Part shown: in pieces, positions 24,565-36,072 of the stretch
How the letters are laid out: the number at the start of each line of letters is the position of its first letter
How positions within the stretch are numbered: the first letter of the stretch is position 1
Assembly (NCBI GenBank): GCA_038025085.1
Contig: CM076153.1
Location: forward strand, 8,091,501 to 8,155,500
Reading direction: 5' to 3'
Length of the DNA stretch: 64,000 nucleotides
DNA from: Tetragonia tetragonoides
Taxonomy: Eukaryota > Streptophyta > Magnoliopsida > Caryophyllales > Aizoaceae
Translations under genes and position numbers: made by a program
The notes under the pieces: model-generated
The model's input: the letters and a program-made list of their open reading frames with translations, nothing else
The model's database searches: none
Told to the model about the DNA's origin: nothing

Positions 24565-27138
24565 ATGGCTACAGAAAGGAACTTGTACAAGGAAGTTGTT
24601 CCGTTCATAGCTATGGTGGCCATGGAATGTTCATATGTTGGATTGAATACTCTCTATAAGGCTGCAACTAATACAGGGTTGAGCTATTATGTCTTTATGG
24701 TTTACTCTTATGCTATTGCTGCCCTGCTTCTCCTCCCTTTCGCTTTCTTCCTCAGGTATCTCTTTCAGTCTTTCTGTGTGTCTCTCTCTCTATTTCTCTG
24801 AAGCTGTATTATATGAGATTTATTTATTTTCTGATTTTGTGCAGAAGAACTGAGATGCCTCCACTAAATTCCAGGATATTTGGCAAACTTCTCCTCCTTG
24901 GACTAATTGGGTATGGATTTTTTTAATTTTTTTGTGATTAGGGTTCATGTTATGAGTACCAAATGCTTGTCCATAATGATCTAAATGATAAAATTTAGTA
25001 AAGAGCACTCAAATCCATGATGTTAGAAAACCAAGATGGGTTGGTGTAGTGGTTCAGCACTTCATCCCTTAAACAAGAGGTTGGGGTTTCGAATCCCAAT
25101 TCTTGCGAATGGAAAAAGTCCCTTGGCCAGCCCCCTACCGCTTAGTGCGCTGACAGTTGGGGCGAGGTCCATGATGTTAGAACTTAGAACACCTACACCT
25201 CCAACCTTTGACTATGCAGATTCGAGCAAGGGGTCGTCCCCCTCGTTCTAATATTGAGGGTGGTACTTGTGATGTGGTTCCTTGGTCAACTTTGCTCCTA
25301 TTGTTTTGGCTTTAAGAACCCGACTTCCTTGTCATATTAGATAGAAGTATAATTGAAAACTTATATAGTGATTAAGTTAATATTCTGTTTCTGTCTTAGC
25401 AATAGAATTCTGATTCTGTTGTTCTGTTTGATCTACACTTGATATTTTGCTAGAGTTTACAGGAGTGTTTGTATGTTGTGTGGATATAAAGGGATTGAGC
25501 TTGGTTCTCCTACTCTTGCTTCAGCTATGAACAACATCACCCCAGCTTTCACTTTCATACTAGCCATCATTTTCAGGTTCTTTTCCATTATTACATTGTT
25601 ATTTATTTAACATCATATTAAAGCTTTTGAGCTGACATCCCCTAAAAAAAGGATGGAAAGACTAGCTTGGAGAAGTTCAACCAGTCAAGTAAAGATCCTC
25701 GGCACAGTGGTGTTGATAGCGGGTGCATTGACAGTAATTCTATACAAGGGGCCATCTATTATTGTATTTACTCCACATGAAAACTTCTTACATTCATCAA
25801 ATTCAGAGTGGATAATTGGTGGCTTTCTACTTGGTGCTATGGCCATCTTGAATTCAGTGTGGTACATTGTACAGGTATTAAACATCTAAGTGTTTATTGC
25901 CCTTAAAATTATGAGTTATAAACACACTCCCTTTTGTCCCAAAACAAGCTTTACACTTCTTAGTGCAAAGGGAATGTTGAAAGTTGGTGAACTATCACCT
26001 TTTATTCGGCGGACAAAAAGTTCATGATCTTCTCCACCAACTAAATCATGCTGTGGTTATGTTGGTAAAACAAAAGGTTATGGTAAGAAAGGAGAACATA
26101 GAATGATTTCGGATCGTAATCAGAAAGTGATGCATATTATGCAAGGTTGCAAACCAGTTAAAGGCTAACTGTCTGATCTACTGACTAGAGCATGTAATTG
26201 ACGTTTGTTTGTATTTTTGTATTAAATTCAGGCACTTATCTTCACAGAGTACCCAACAGAACTTGCTGTAGTCTTCTTCTACAACTTTTTTGTCGCCATA
26301 ATCTGCGGAGCAGTCTCATTTTTTGCAGAACCTGAAAGGACTGCTTGGATATTAACACCTAACATATCCTTGGCAGCTGTACTTTACTCTGTAAGGAATT
26401 GTCAGTTGTGACTGATGACTATTTCTAATCAGTGGCGGACTCAGAAATCTTATACCTGGGGATTCAGTATAGAGTAATTTCTAAAATTACATAATTCCTC
26501 AAAAAGAATCTGAAAAATGGGGGGGGGGGGGGGGGTTGTCAATTGACTACCCAAGAACCACCAATGTCCGCCACTGTTTCTATCATTGTTGATTGAAATT
26601 TTTTCAGGCATGTTCTTGTCTCTCTCTCTCCGTGCAGGGACTATTAGGATCATTTTTGTACAATTTTGTTCATGCATGGATCCTGCGTAGGAAAGGACCT
26701 GTTTACATAGCAGTGTTCAAGCCATTGTCGATAGCAATAGCTGCAGCAATGGGTATCATATTCCTAGGTGAAACCCTTCATCTTGGCAGGTACTTTATAA
26801 CGCGTTACTCTTGCTCTCTGATTGGATTTTACCTAGGTTCAGCAATTTTTGTCATTGAATGCTTAGCTTGATGAACTCGACTGTCCAATCTAACCGCGCA
26901 TGAGTGCTTGCCTGAGCTGTAAATTCACAGTATACCTATCCTCTAAGTTGAGTGTTAGGTATTTTCAATCGACTCATCTTGCAGTATAATTGGAGGGGCA
27001 GTGATATCCGTAGGGTTTTATGCTGTAATGTGGGGGAAAGCAAAAGAGATAAATGAAGAATTTGCGCCTGTAGATGAGGAATCATCTTCAGAAAACATAG
27101 CCCTGCTGAGGAGCTGGTCAAAAGCCGGAAATAGTTAG
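24565..27138 (+). CDS. WAT1-related (EamA/UMAMIT) transporter, copy 3, intact
   Basis: Predicted integral membrane transporter of the plant drug/metabolite exporter family, closest in type to the At3g28050/At5g40240 group. Exons 24565-24755, 24845-24910, 25463-25576, 25652-25874, 26232-26390, 26638-26789 and 26985-27138 join in frame to 352 residues, the usual family length. The N-terminal EamA repeat covers roughly residues 8-140 ([44 protein letters not shown]) and the second covers 185-315 ([52 protein letters not shown]). The short loop before exon 4's [10 protein letters not shown] lacks nine residues present in copy 4. The exon 4 acceptor is preceded by an A-rich tract in all four copies. 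It is duplicated from the same ancestor as the dead copy 2. Substrate unknown. Confidence 0.92.
25029..25167 (+). mobile_element. tRNA-derived SINE (family A) in intron 2 of WAT1 copy 3
   Basis: Pol III promoter boxes are visible: A box TTGGTGTAGTGGTTCAGC and B box within a T-arm-like hairpin TTGGGGTTTCGAATCCCAA. It is flanked by a perfect 15-bp target-site duplication TCCATGATGTTAGAA at 25014-25028 and 25168-25182. It matches the longer copy at 53179-53375 as far as TTGGGGCGAGG and is shorter at its 3' end. Copy 2 lacks it, so it inserted after the duplication. Confidence 0.88.
26430..26576. mobile_element. hAT-like MITE in intron 5 of WAT1 copy 3
   Basis: Perfect 11-bp terminal inverted repeats CAGTGGCGGAC/GTCCGCCACTG around 147 bp. 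The flanks TTTCTAAT and TTTCTATC look like an 8-bp duplication of the TTTCTAATC found uninterrupted in copies 1 and 4. A run of 17 G lies inside at 26519-26535. Confidence 0.88.
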
Positions 27139-28390
27139 CACAAGTATAAATGCCAGACTCGAAGCCACTGGGAAACGAGAAAGAATCAAGGTGTTTGTTC
27201 ATTGTTAATATGAAGCTAGATTGGTATAAATTCATGATATTGGTGTTTTTGTTAATTGTTAATATGCTCGCAAGTCGCGGCTTCTAGAGAAGTGCTCCTA
27301 TACTTTAAGCCAGATACAACAAACAGCAAGGAGAAGATTGACTCCACAGCTAACATGCTCTAGTCTATGGTGTCTTCAATTGTATGCAAAGCTCGTCCAA
27401 CACTTCGACTGGACTATCAACTTTATATTCTGTTCCATGTTGCATCCAATAGAAACTGTGTACTATAAATTCGAGAAAAAGATCTGTGCTGGGAATTATG
27501 CATACTAGCCGACTGTCTTGACAGCATTCTGCTGTCGCCAAGTAGCCACTAGTTCTTGATCCAGTGATCCCTTCAACAGTTCAACAAAGATTTTCAACAA
27601 GCACTAGACTTCAGAACTTCGACGAGCAAAAAAAAAAAAAAAAAAAAAACACAACCCAGAAGTACATGTAAATGTGCTTAATCGCTTGGAGCAGATGAAA
27701 AGAAAGGATCAATGCTTTGTACTTATAGTATCTAATTCCCCTCAGAACAGCTCATGGAAAGAATATTTTGTACTACTAATTTTATTTTTTCATTATACTA
27801 TCTACCCTTTTTTTTTCTATATTTTTATCTACATTTTTACAATTTAATCTTGAAAAAGTTACAATAAAAATGACCATTTTGGTTACCCTGTCAATTGTTC
27901 TCCAACAATACCTTTGACATTTTTAGGGGGGTGGTGGTAAATGGTGATGGCTGCGGTTGGAGTGACCGGCCACAGGCAACCCAGGCAGGGTTCGAGCGAG
28001 ATGGGGTGGGAGGGAGGGGAGGAGAAAGAAATTAGTGAAGTTGTTTAATATCAATTTTTGTTGTTTTGTCTAAAAATACTACTCCAACAATAACTAATTA
28101 TGCAATAACAATCTTTCAACAATGTGATGAAGGGCTAAGATTGAGTTCTCATGGTAAAGGATTCTCCACTACAATTCAATAATACACCATTAACCATAAA
28201 ATACAATAGCTAACAAGGGTGGTTAGCAAATTAAAGATAGTTAAACATTGACCAAAAAGATAGTGTAACTACTAATATATACCCTCTTAAGATAATGTTT
28301 TGCAAGTTTGCAACCTATTGATCAATGATCATAGACAAATTACAGAGAAGTTGGAGAGAGAGAGATTAATCATCCCCATCTGTTTAGAAG
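27139..28390. other. Spacer between WAT1 copies 3 and 4
   Basis: Up to about 28080 this is the duplicate of the 3' flank of copy 2, including the G-rich tract near 27927-28030 and a run of A at 27629-27649. The rest is AT-rich and contains the promoter of copy 4. No gene seen. Confidence 0.6.
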
Positions 28391-30593
28391 ATGACTGCAG
28401 GAAGGCACTTCATGTATAAGGATGTTCTGCCATTTACAGCTATGGTAGCCATGGAATGTTCAAATGTTGGTGTAAATACTCTGTTTAAAGCTGCAACTAT
28501 TAAAGGCCTGAGCTTTTATGTCTTTATTGTCTACTCTCATGCTTTTGCTGCCTTTCTTCTCCTTCCTTTCGCTTTCGTCGCCAGGTCTCTCTCTCTCTCT
28601 TCACTTATCTGAATCTGTAAATGAGTTTAAATTTCCATTACTGAATTACAATATTAATTATGCAGAAGAACAGAGCTGCCTTCACTAAGTTCCAGGATCA
28701 TTGGCAAGATTTTCCTGATTGGGCTAATTGGGTATCAAATTAAACATGATTTCCTTCAAATAGGTTAAAGTTTCAGATTGTTGATGGGGATAATATTCAT
28801 CTTTTGGGGTGACTGAATATTTAAATTTGATGTGGGTTTACAATTACAGGAGTGTTTGTGTGTTCTTGGGATATAAAGGAATTGAATATTGTTCTCCTAC
28901 TCTTGCTTCAGCTATGAGCAACCTTGTACCAGCTTCCACTTTCATATTAGCCATAATTTTCAGGTTCTGATGATTCCTTTCTTTTTTTTTTTTTTTTTTT
29001 TTTTGGGAATCATAGTTCTGAATTATAGGTTGGTTACTTGGTTATGGTCCTTATGGTTAGAGAACCATTCTTGAACATGTCCAAATGTAAACACTGTATT
29101 TTTTGGAATCTTTTTTTAGCATATTGACAGCATTATTTACCTGACATACTACTAAAAGGATGGAAAAACTAGCTTGGAGAAGTTCAACCAGTCAAGCAAA
29201 GATGATTGGCACAGTGGTCTCTATAGCTGGTGCATTGATGATCATTCTATACAAGGGGCCATCCATTATCTTCTTAACTCCAAAAATCGCATCTGTGCCA
29301 TATGACAACTTCTTACATTCATCGAATTTGAAGTGGATAATTGGTGGCCTTCTGCTTAGTGCTGTGGCCATTCTGACTCCAGTGTGGTACATTGTACAGG
29401 TATAAACCTCCAGTCTCCAAGTAATTGTTTCCCTAGAATGATGATCACATTGATCAGTAGCACTGTAGAATAAACACTTTTGCCACGAAAACAAATGTTA
29501 CAGTACTTTCGAATTCCATGGCTTTTATGGATCTGTCAAAAACTCGATGCTAACATGTAAAAAATCGCGGTTTATGGATTAGGATGTCCATGACATAGTA
29601 TTCAGGCACAAAACTGATATAGAATATGATCAAAGATATGTCAGAATAACAAAAGTGATATTTATGCTGCACTTAGCTGTATAAGTCTTGTAACTTTCTA
29701 ACAAAAAGAACCAACTTTTTTTGTTCTATATATGTTGTACTCGATTCAGGCACATGTCATCAAAGAGTATCCATCAGAGATTGTTATGGTCTTCTTCTAC
29801 ATCATTTTTGTCACAATAATCTCAGGAGCAATTTCATCTGTTGCAGAACTTGATTTGGCTGCTTGGAAATTAAAACCTGACATATCTTTGGCTGCTGTGC
29901 TTTGCTCGGTAAGGAATAGTTAGTTATACATAAATCATAATGACAATCTTTTGCCATGAATCTATAATAGAATTCAAGACTACCCAAAAGACGAGAAAAT
30001 AGAGAGGATCCCAACTCCTAAAAAACTGGGTCTGCCAATGTTTCTAATCATAGTTTACTTAATTACTTGAGTAGAAAACTTTTAGAGGTATGTTTTCATT
30101 TCCGCTGTCTCTGCGCAGGGGCTTTTAGGATCATTTCTGTACAGTTTCGTTCATATGTGGGTCTTGCATAAGAAAGGACCTGTTTACGTAGCGATGTTCA
30201 AGCCATTATCTATAGCAATTGCTGTAGCAATGGGTGTCATTTTTCTAGGTGATACCCTTCATCTTGGAAGGTTTAAGTCCAACTTCTCTCTTTTTCATCC
30301 ATATTTATCATTGAATGTTACTAGCTACATCTTATTTTTTGGATTTGTTACATGTTACTTAAGAGTTAAAAGCACCCACCAAAGAAACATGATACTCATG
30401 GAGTTTTTCACTTGGTTCACCATGCAGTTTAATTGGAGCAGTAATGATATCCCTAGGGTTTTATGCCGTGATGTGGGGGAAAGCAGTAGAGGAATTTCAC
30501 GAGGATTTGGCACCTGTAAATGTGGAATCATCTTCGGAAACGATATCCCTTTTGAGGAACTCAAAAGATGTAAGTAGTCGAGTGGTATTTTAA
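28391..30593 (+). CDS. WAT1-related (EamA/UMAMIT) transporter, copy 4, intact
   Basis: Exons 28391-28584, 28676-28741, 28850-28963, 29159-29399, 29750-29908, 30119-30270 and 30428-30593 join in frame to 363 residues with all splice sites GT-AG. Both EamA repeats are present, with the same motif order as copy 3: [79 protein letters not shown]. It is more diverged from copies 2 and 3 than they are from each other, and its intron 5 has no MITE. An ATG at 28391 gives [12 protein letters not shown], which aligns with the starts of copies 1 to 3. The tail after the last helix is acidic and ends VSSRVVF. Substrate unknown; by family, an amino-acid or auxin-related exporter of the plasma membrane or tonoplast. 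Confidence 0.92.
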
Positions 30594-32208
30594 AAAATAA
30601 AAGAATTAAGGTGATTAGTTTTTTATCTAGATGTTTGTATGAATTTGCAATATTAGTCTTTCACGTTGTTGTAACAATCTTGTTATAGAGAATTGTGGTG
30701 TGAGAAATGATAATCAAACAATGGTAAATACACAAATTTAAAGTGGAAAATCCAAAACAAGAAAAACCATGGAGATCGGTAACTATGTTGGATTGACTAT
30801 CAACACAATCCCTTATTCACAATCAACACGATCATCATTGATTGTGTATAACATAATCAAAACAGAATCGGTCCTCTTATTATGTCTCTTAAGAACGTCC
30901 TCTAAATTCTCAATTTGTAGTCTACCATAATTTCCGTAGGCCTATGAAGTGCCCTACTTCTCATGGATAGGTAACTTCTCAATTTCTTAATCAAATAAGG
31001 AGATCTAATTTCTTATATAAAAAGCAATATGGCCATGTTGGGAACTCTAACAAAACATCCTAAATACGATCACCATTAATTTAGGAAACAATAAAGAAAC
31101 AAATTCGTAAACCATTCTTGGACCATACGATGCCAAAATGTGTGAGTCCTTTATTTGGGGTTCCTAATGCCAAAATGCTTCCTATTAAACAACGGTGTCA
31201 TGCTTACACTCATGAACCCTAATTAACTCTATATTGCCTCCGCACACCAGCACCTCTACTTGTATGCCCGTTCCAATCTCTCCACAACTTCAAGGTTGCA
31301 CAAATGACTAAATGTCTCCTATATGGACTCCTCTAGGATTCCACAATTTGAGGTTGCAAGGTCATCCAACAAACCTCCCCTAAAACCCAAGATGGTCTCC
31401 ACCTAATTCAACATTCAATATCAGTATATCATCACTTTGCTTGACAATGCCTTCCCTTGCAAGCATGATTTCTATCGATGATCAAGATATCTCTCGCATT
31501 CATCTTAGATATCATAATTATCTAGTTATTATCCTTATTTATCATGATCGTGAATTTTTCAATGTGAACCACGCACCCACTATCCTCTAGCCTTCCACAC
31601 GAGTTCAAGTGTAGGAACATACCTTGCTTAGGTAAGTTGACCGTTACGTGACATACCTCTAGCAAAGAGTGTAATGAAGGTGAGATGGGCCAAGTAAGTT
31701 GAAGAAATTTTTGTTATACGATTTTAACTATTTATGAACACTTGATATTTCTCTTTTTATTTTATTAATGTTTTTTTTTTCAGAATCAATTATGTTTTTA
31801 CACTTGATCTTATTAAAGGGTTTCTACTCAATTTTTTCAAAAATATATAGTAATCTTTTTAGATTTTTTTTTTTTTTGTAATCTACCCTTTTAGAGTTTA
31901 AAGCATGGCATTACTCTTTAGTGGCTATATGCATTGTTCTACACTAACTAAATTCCAACCCACACCAACCAAAATCAGAGCTCAAATTGGTTGGTGGTAG
32001 TGGTAAGGTCACTTCACCTTGCCCAGATCACAATCCCGAACAGCAAACAGATCATTCCCTATTCACTCATCCATTTCTAAAATCCAACCCACAATCTCTC
32101 AAATCTACGAAAACCCTTCAAATTCCACCATTTTTACCCCTTTTCTCTTCCTCTCTAGGGTTCAAATCTGAAACTTGAAACAAACCCAGAAAATATTTCT
32201 TCACAAAA
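30594..32208. other. Intergenic region upstream of the 2H protein gene
   Basis: AT-rich, with poly-T tracts near 31770 and 31867. A palindromic-looking stretch near 30795-30850 repeats TCAACACAATC/GATTGTG words. No coding sequence recognised. The last 150 bp must hold the promoter and leader of the gene at 32209. Confidence 0.5.
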
Positions 32209-32760
32209 ATGTCACAAGGCTATGCAATTGAGCTCTATTTCGACCCAGCCCTAGAAAACCAAGTCCTCAAAGCTTGGAACGTTCTAGCTCGTCGTCAAAT
32301 CAGTACCCAACTCATAGAAATTGAATCTCGTCCACATATAACCCTCTTTTCAACCCCAACATACATAGACCCATCAAAACTTGAACCTGTAATCAAATCA
32401 TTTGCATCGAAACAAGAGCCTTTACAGCTCAATTTCTCCTCAATTGGGTCATTTCCTAATGAGGGTAATGCCCTTTTTCTCTCTCCAACACCCACATTTT
32501 CTCTCCTCCAGTTTCAGACCCAGCTCATTGATCTGCTTAAGAAAGATGGGGTTGAAATTGGAGATGAGTTTAGGGTTGATTCATGGGTGCCCGTTTGTCC
32601 AGTTGCTCAAGATGTGCCTAAGAGTAGGATGGCTGAAGCTTTCAGTGTTTTGAGGGACTTGAAGTTGCCTGTTGGTGGATATGGAATGGATATTGGATTG
32701 GTCGAGTTTTCGCCCGTTCGAGAGTTGTTCTCCTTCATGATTGGTAACACGGTAGAATGA
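32209..32760 (+). CDS. 2H phosphoesterase-like protein (RNA ligase/cyclic nucleotide phosphodiesterase family), second HxT lost
   Basis: Single-exon gene of 183 residues. The fold belongs to the 2H superfamily (2',5' RNA ligase and cyclic phosphodiesterases), whose active enzymes use two HxT/S motifs to open 2',3'-cyclic phosphates. The first motif is present, RPHITLF with H43 and T45. The second position reads SWVPVCPVAQ: V129 and P131 stand where active relatives have H and T/S. The protein may therefore bind a ligand without catalysing, or be catalytically weak. The context SFPNEGNALFLSPTP and the conserved YGMDIGLVEFSPVRELFSF tail fit the plant subfamily. It lies directly downstream of the WAT1 array, as At3g28140 does in Arabidopsis. 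The start MSQGYAIELYFDP is the only good one. Confidence 0.85.
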   Translation: MSQGYAIELYFDPALENQVLKAWNVLARRQISTQLIEIESRPHITLFSTPTYIDPSKLEPVIKSFASKQEPLQLNFSSIGSFPNEGNALFLSPTPTFSLLQFQTQLIDLLKKDGVEIGDEFRVDSWVPVCPVAQDVPKSRMAEAFSVLRDLKLPVGGYGMDIGLVEFSPVRELFSFMIGNTVE

Positions 32761-35700
32761 TTGAAATGTATGTGTTTGTTTTTAGTATATGTTGGTAGCC
32801 ATTTTGGTTATGATGTTTGATTGTGCTATGTATGGAAAATTTTAGCTATATATATTTTGGGAAGTAAAAAGAATTGTTGTTACTGTACACTGGTGTTTGT
32901 AGAAACTGCCTGTAGATTAATATGAATTATTGCTGTTTAGATCATGTTGGTTAGTTGGTTAGTTTGCCTTTGTTTATTGGAAAGGTTAAGACATTAGTGG
33001 GTTATTTTATTGTGCTTAGAATTATGTATTGGGTTGATTATTAGGTCCAATATGGTACGAGGGGATAAAGTAGTGCGAATGCTAGTCGTAGTTTTCACTT
33101 GATTTGGAAGTCCTATAAAAAGAATTGTTACAATACGAGATCGTGTGGTGTAAAAATGGAGTATGCTCTTATATTTTCACTAACCATGAAAGGAGATAGG
33201 CATAAGCAATAACCAAAATTATTGGGGAAAAAAACAAATTGATTGTTCATATGGATGCTCAAAAAGAACTTTAGCTGCATTTGTACATTGGATTTGTAGG
33301 TCATATGTTGGTGGTTAATATAAATGATACTTGCTTTGGCCATTTTTGCTTGGGACTGAATTTGCATTTTCTGTGGAGGGCGGGACAAGGCCTAACTGTT
33401 GTTCATTCTTTTTCATTAATTATATCCTTGTTCCAGTTATTCCTTCCAAGATAGTTGTGTGTTTCCTTTGTCATTCTCTTTTGCTCCTTATAAGGGGTAA
33501 GTTATGTTATCCTTGATCTCTGCAGAGCTGTTACTGTATCCACACTACATCTTGTTTTGTTGTGTTTATGTGGTAGTACTTTTTGATATGTGAAATGTAG
33601 CATGTAACTTCTGTAAGTTAGGGAATGTAGGTGTTTAACAATGGGCTATAGTGCTATACTGGCCTGTTCTCTCGGCCTGTGGCCATAGCTGTAATAAACG
33701 TAACGCCCTTGAATAAGTTGTGAGCATATCTTCCTCTGGGGCTATAATGGCCAATGTAGTATGGTATCAGAAAATGACTGTTCCGTCTTTGGTTGTATAT
33801 TGTTCTGTTTTGGTTTTCATTCTTGAGGCTGGGGTTTGATTATTGGGGGAGGGAGAATGTTTAGTGAGAGCCTTTGATGAACTTGTGAAGATTTTAGATA
33901 ACTGCATTGCTGCAGTGACAGTGGAACAAGTTAAAATACAGGAGTACAAGCCTGACACATTGCGCGAAAAAAATATCATTAGAGAGTGATTTGAGCTTGG
34001 CTACTTTACTGTTCATTCCAGCATGATCGTATCGTATTGTTCATTGATTTCCCTTCATTTCATATGGTCCTGGTACTCCTGGAGAGTGGAGACCTGTACT
34101 TTTATCTTTACATGATGTGTCCTTCATTACAACCCATGTAGCCACTGATTTACCTACGTGTTAGCTATCTTTATTAAGCTCAATTAGAGGTTTGCTACTT
34201 GGATTTGAAGATAAGGATTAGGTATGGCTGTAGATCCAAGGGTTTGACATGTATGTTTTCATGTGCTGAACTGTTTATTGTTAATTAGAGTCTACAATCG
34301 TCAATGGTGTCCAAATACTATTAAGATGCTTCCAGTTATAATTTGGAGTCTCAAAACAAGATAGTTCAGGGATTTGTGGAGCTTTTACTAGTTCTTATAC
34401 CTGCCCCTGCTTTTGATCTCAATGGAAGTACGATACAAATATAATATACTCCGTAACTGATTGAAGGGTTTAGTCTTGAATGTTGCATCACAAATGATTA
34501 TAGTGAAGCATACCAGTCCAATAATGTAACCTTAGGAAGAAATCAACTGACAATGTCACAATAGACAGTTAGACACCATGCTAACTTTGTGAACTGAGAT
34601 CTTGCAAAGCTATGCCATTTGGTCTCTAGGACACGGGAAGGTATTGGTGATAAGTGATAACAGGGTCCAATCTGGCTATTTTCACTTCTCAGGGAATTTC
34701 ATCCGTTTTTGGTTTAACTGAAGTGTTCAAGTGTCACATTGTGTTCCAGTCTCCGAGCACTGTCAGTCCGCTCTTTTGTCAGATACTTTGTGGGTTAGAA
34801 TTATGAGTATGAACAAAATAGTTTTGGAATTTGCATGGAGATTTCACTAGGTGTTGATTTGTATCCCCATTTTTGGTCTTGGCAGATGGATATCACAAAC
34901 TCGATATATCTTATTTAAGGGTAGAGATTTGAATGATGCTTTATGGTGGAGCATATTAGTCCCGCACTCCCGTGGCATAAGCATGGGAACAAAGCAAGTA
35001 GGAACTGAGAAGGGTACTAAGTTACTAACACCGAGAAGGATACTTATTTATTTGATTAGGTCAAACATGAAGATCCCCCATTAACTATGCTATCAGTAGC
35101 ACAAAAGGAGCCGTAGTAGCTCCATTCCATGTTACATTTAGCTCTGCCATTGAACTAAATCAGCCATCTTTTCTGTTTTGAAGATCTCTTGCTCTCATTT
35201 TCTGCAAATTCCAATCCATGTTTGAGATCTTTATCCTTCAACATCCAAAGTTATAATTTGTTTCTTTGTTGACCTGCACCTCCAATGTAAGTGTTTAAAA
35301 ATAGTTGGCAATCTGGACAACAGCTTTCATCAGTACATTATGTACACTGTCAGATGCTTTCTTCAGATCCTGCAGAAATTTCCGATTGACCGCACTTCCT
35401 ACTTAGTAAGTCTATGCTTTTAGTCCTCTCTTGTACATCTAAAGAAAGGTCTGAGGGCTTCCTTAATATTATGCATGGTTGATTGGTGCGGTTCAGATGG
35501 GGATTAAGCCGGTGCTTGGTAAAGCTTTTTGGTAGCTTATCAGGTTGTCCTGGATTATGTAGTTCTATTTGTACTCTCAATGGAGGTGGTTACCAACTTA
35601 CCAGTTATTTTAGAGTGGGTTCAACCATGTTTGTGGGAGTGGGAATAAATGATCTTGGACCATGTAATAGTTCCTCGATTTGGCTGGCGCTTTTCTGCTC

Positions 35701-36072
35701 GTCCTGTTAAATTTGAAGCAGATGCTTCTCTTCTCCATATCTTAGTGCTTAACTAATTAGCAGAGTAGCGGAGTGTTCCTATTTCGGACTCAGTTATATA
35801 GAAATGATTGAGTTTGAGGTGGGTCTCTAGACTCTCTAGGCTACTTCAACGTAATCCTGTCAGTGGTGGATGCAGGATTCCGATCTTGGAGGGGCGAAAC
35901 CAAAAATGTTGAAGAAAATATAGAAAAAAATATTTCTAAGCATTTAGGATTTTATTTTTTATTTTTTTTCGTATTTAATACACAGGAATTTTTTGTAATG
36001 GAGGACCTGGAGCCCTGGAGGTAACAACAATTTCAACAGCAGAGGCATAACTATCCCAAATGATCAAGCAAG
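32761..36072. other. Convergent intergenic region, 3.3 kb
   Basis: 3' flanks of the 2H gene and of the acyl-activating enzyme gene. No coding sequence recognised; the open frames here have no family signature. Near 35862 the sequence CAGTGGTGGATGCAGGATT resembles the left end of the CAGTGGCGGAC hAT-like MITEs found in the WAT1 introns, but I could not define its right end. Confidence 0.5.

Larger units (their letters stand above)
24150..28080 (+). repeat. Segmental duplication unit B (WAT1 copy 3 and flanks)
   Basis: Partner of 20160-24010; see that entry. It has one extra insertion, the SINE in intron 2 at 25029-25167. Confidence 0.75.

Noticed and set aside
25036..25110. Second tRNA gene in WAT1 copy 3 intron 2
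   Set aside because: A and B boxes and a T-arm-like hairpin are present, but there is no acceptor or anticodon stem, and target duplications with a repeated body show a SINE.
31981..32040. SINE head (TTGGTTGGTGGTAGTGGTAAGG) before the 2H gene
   Set aside because: No B box at proper distance, no partner copy and no target duplication.
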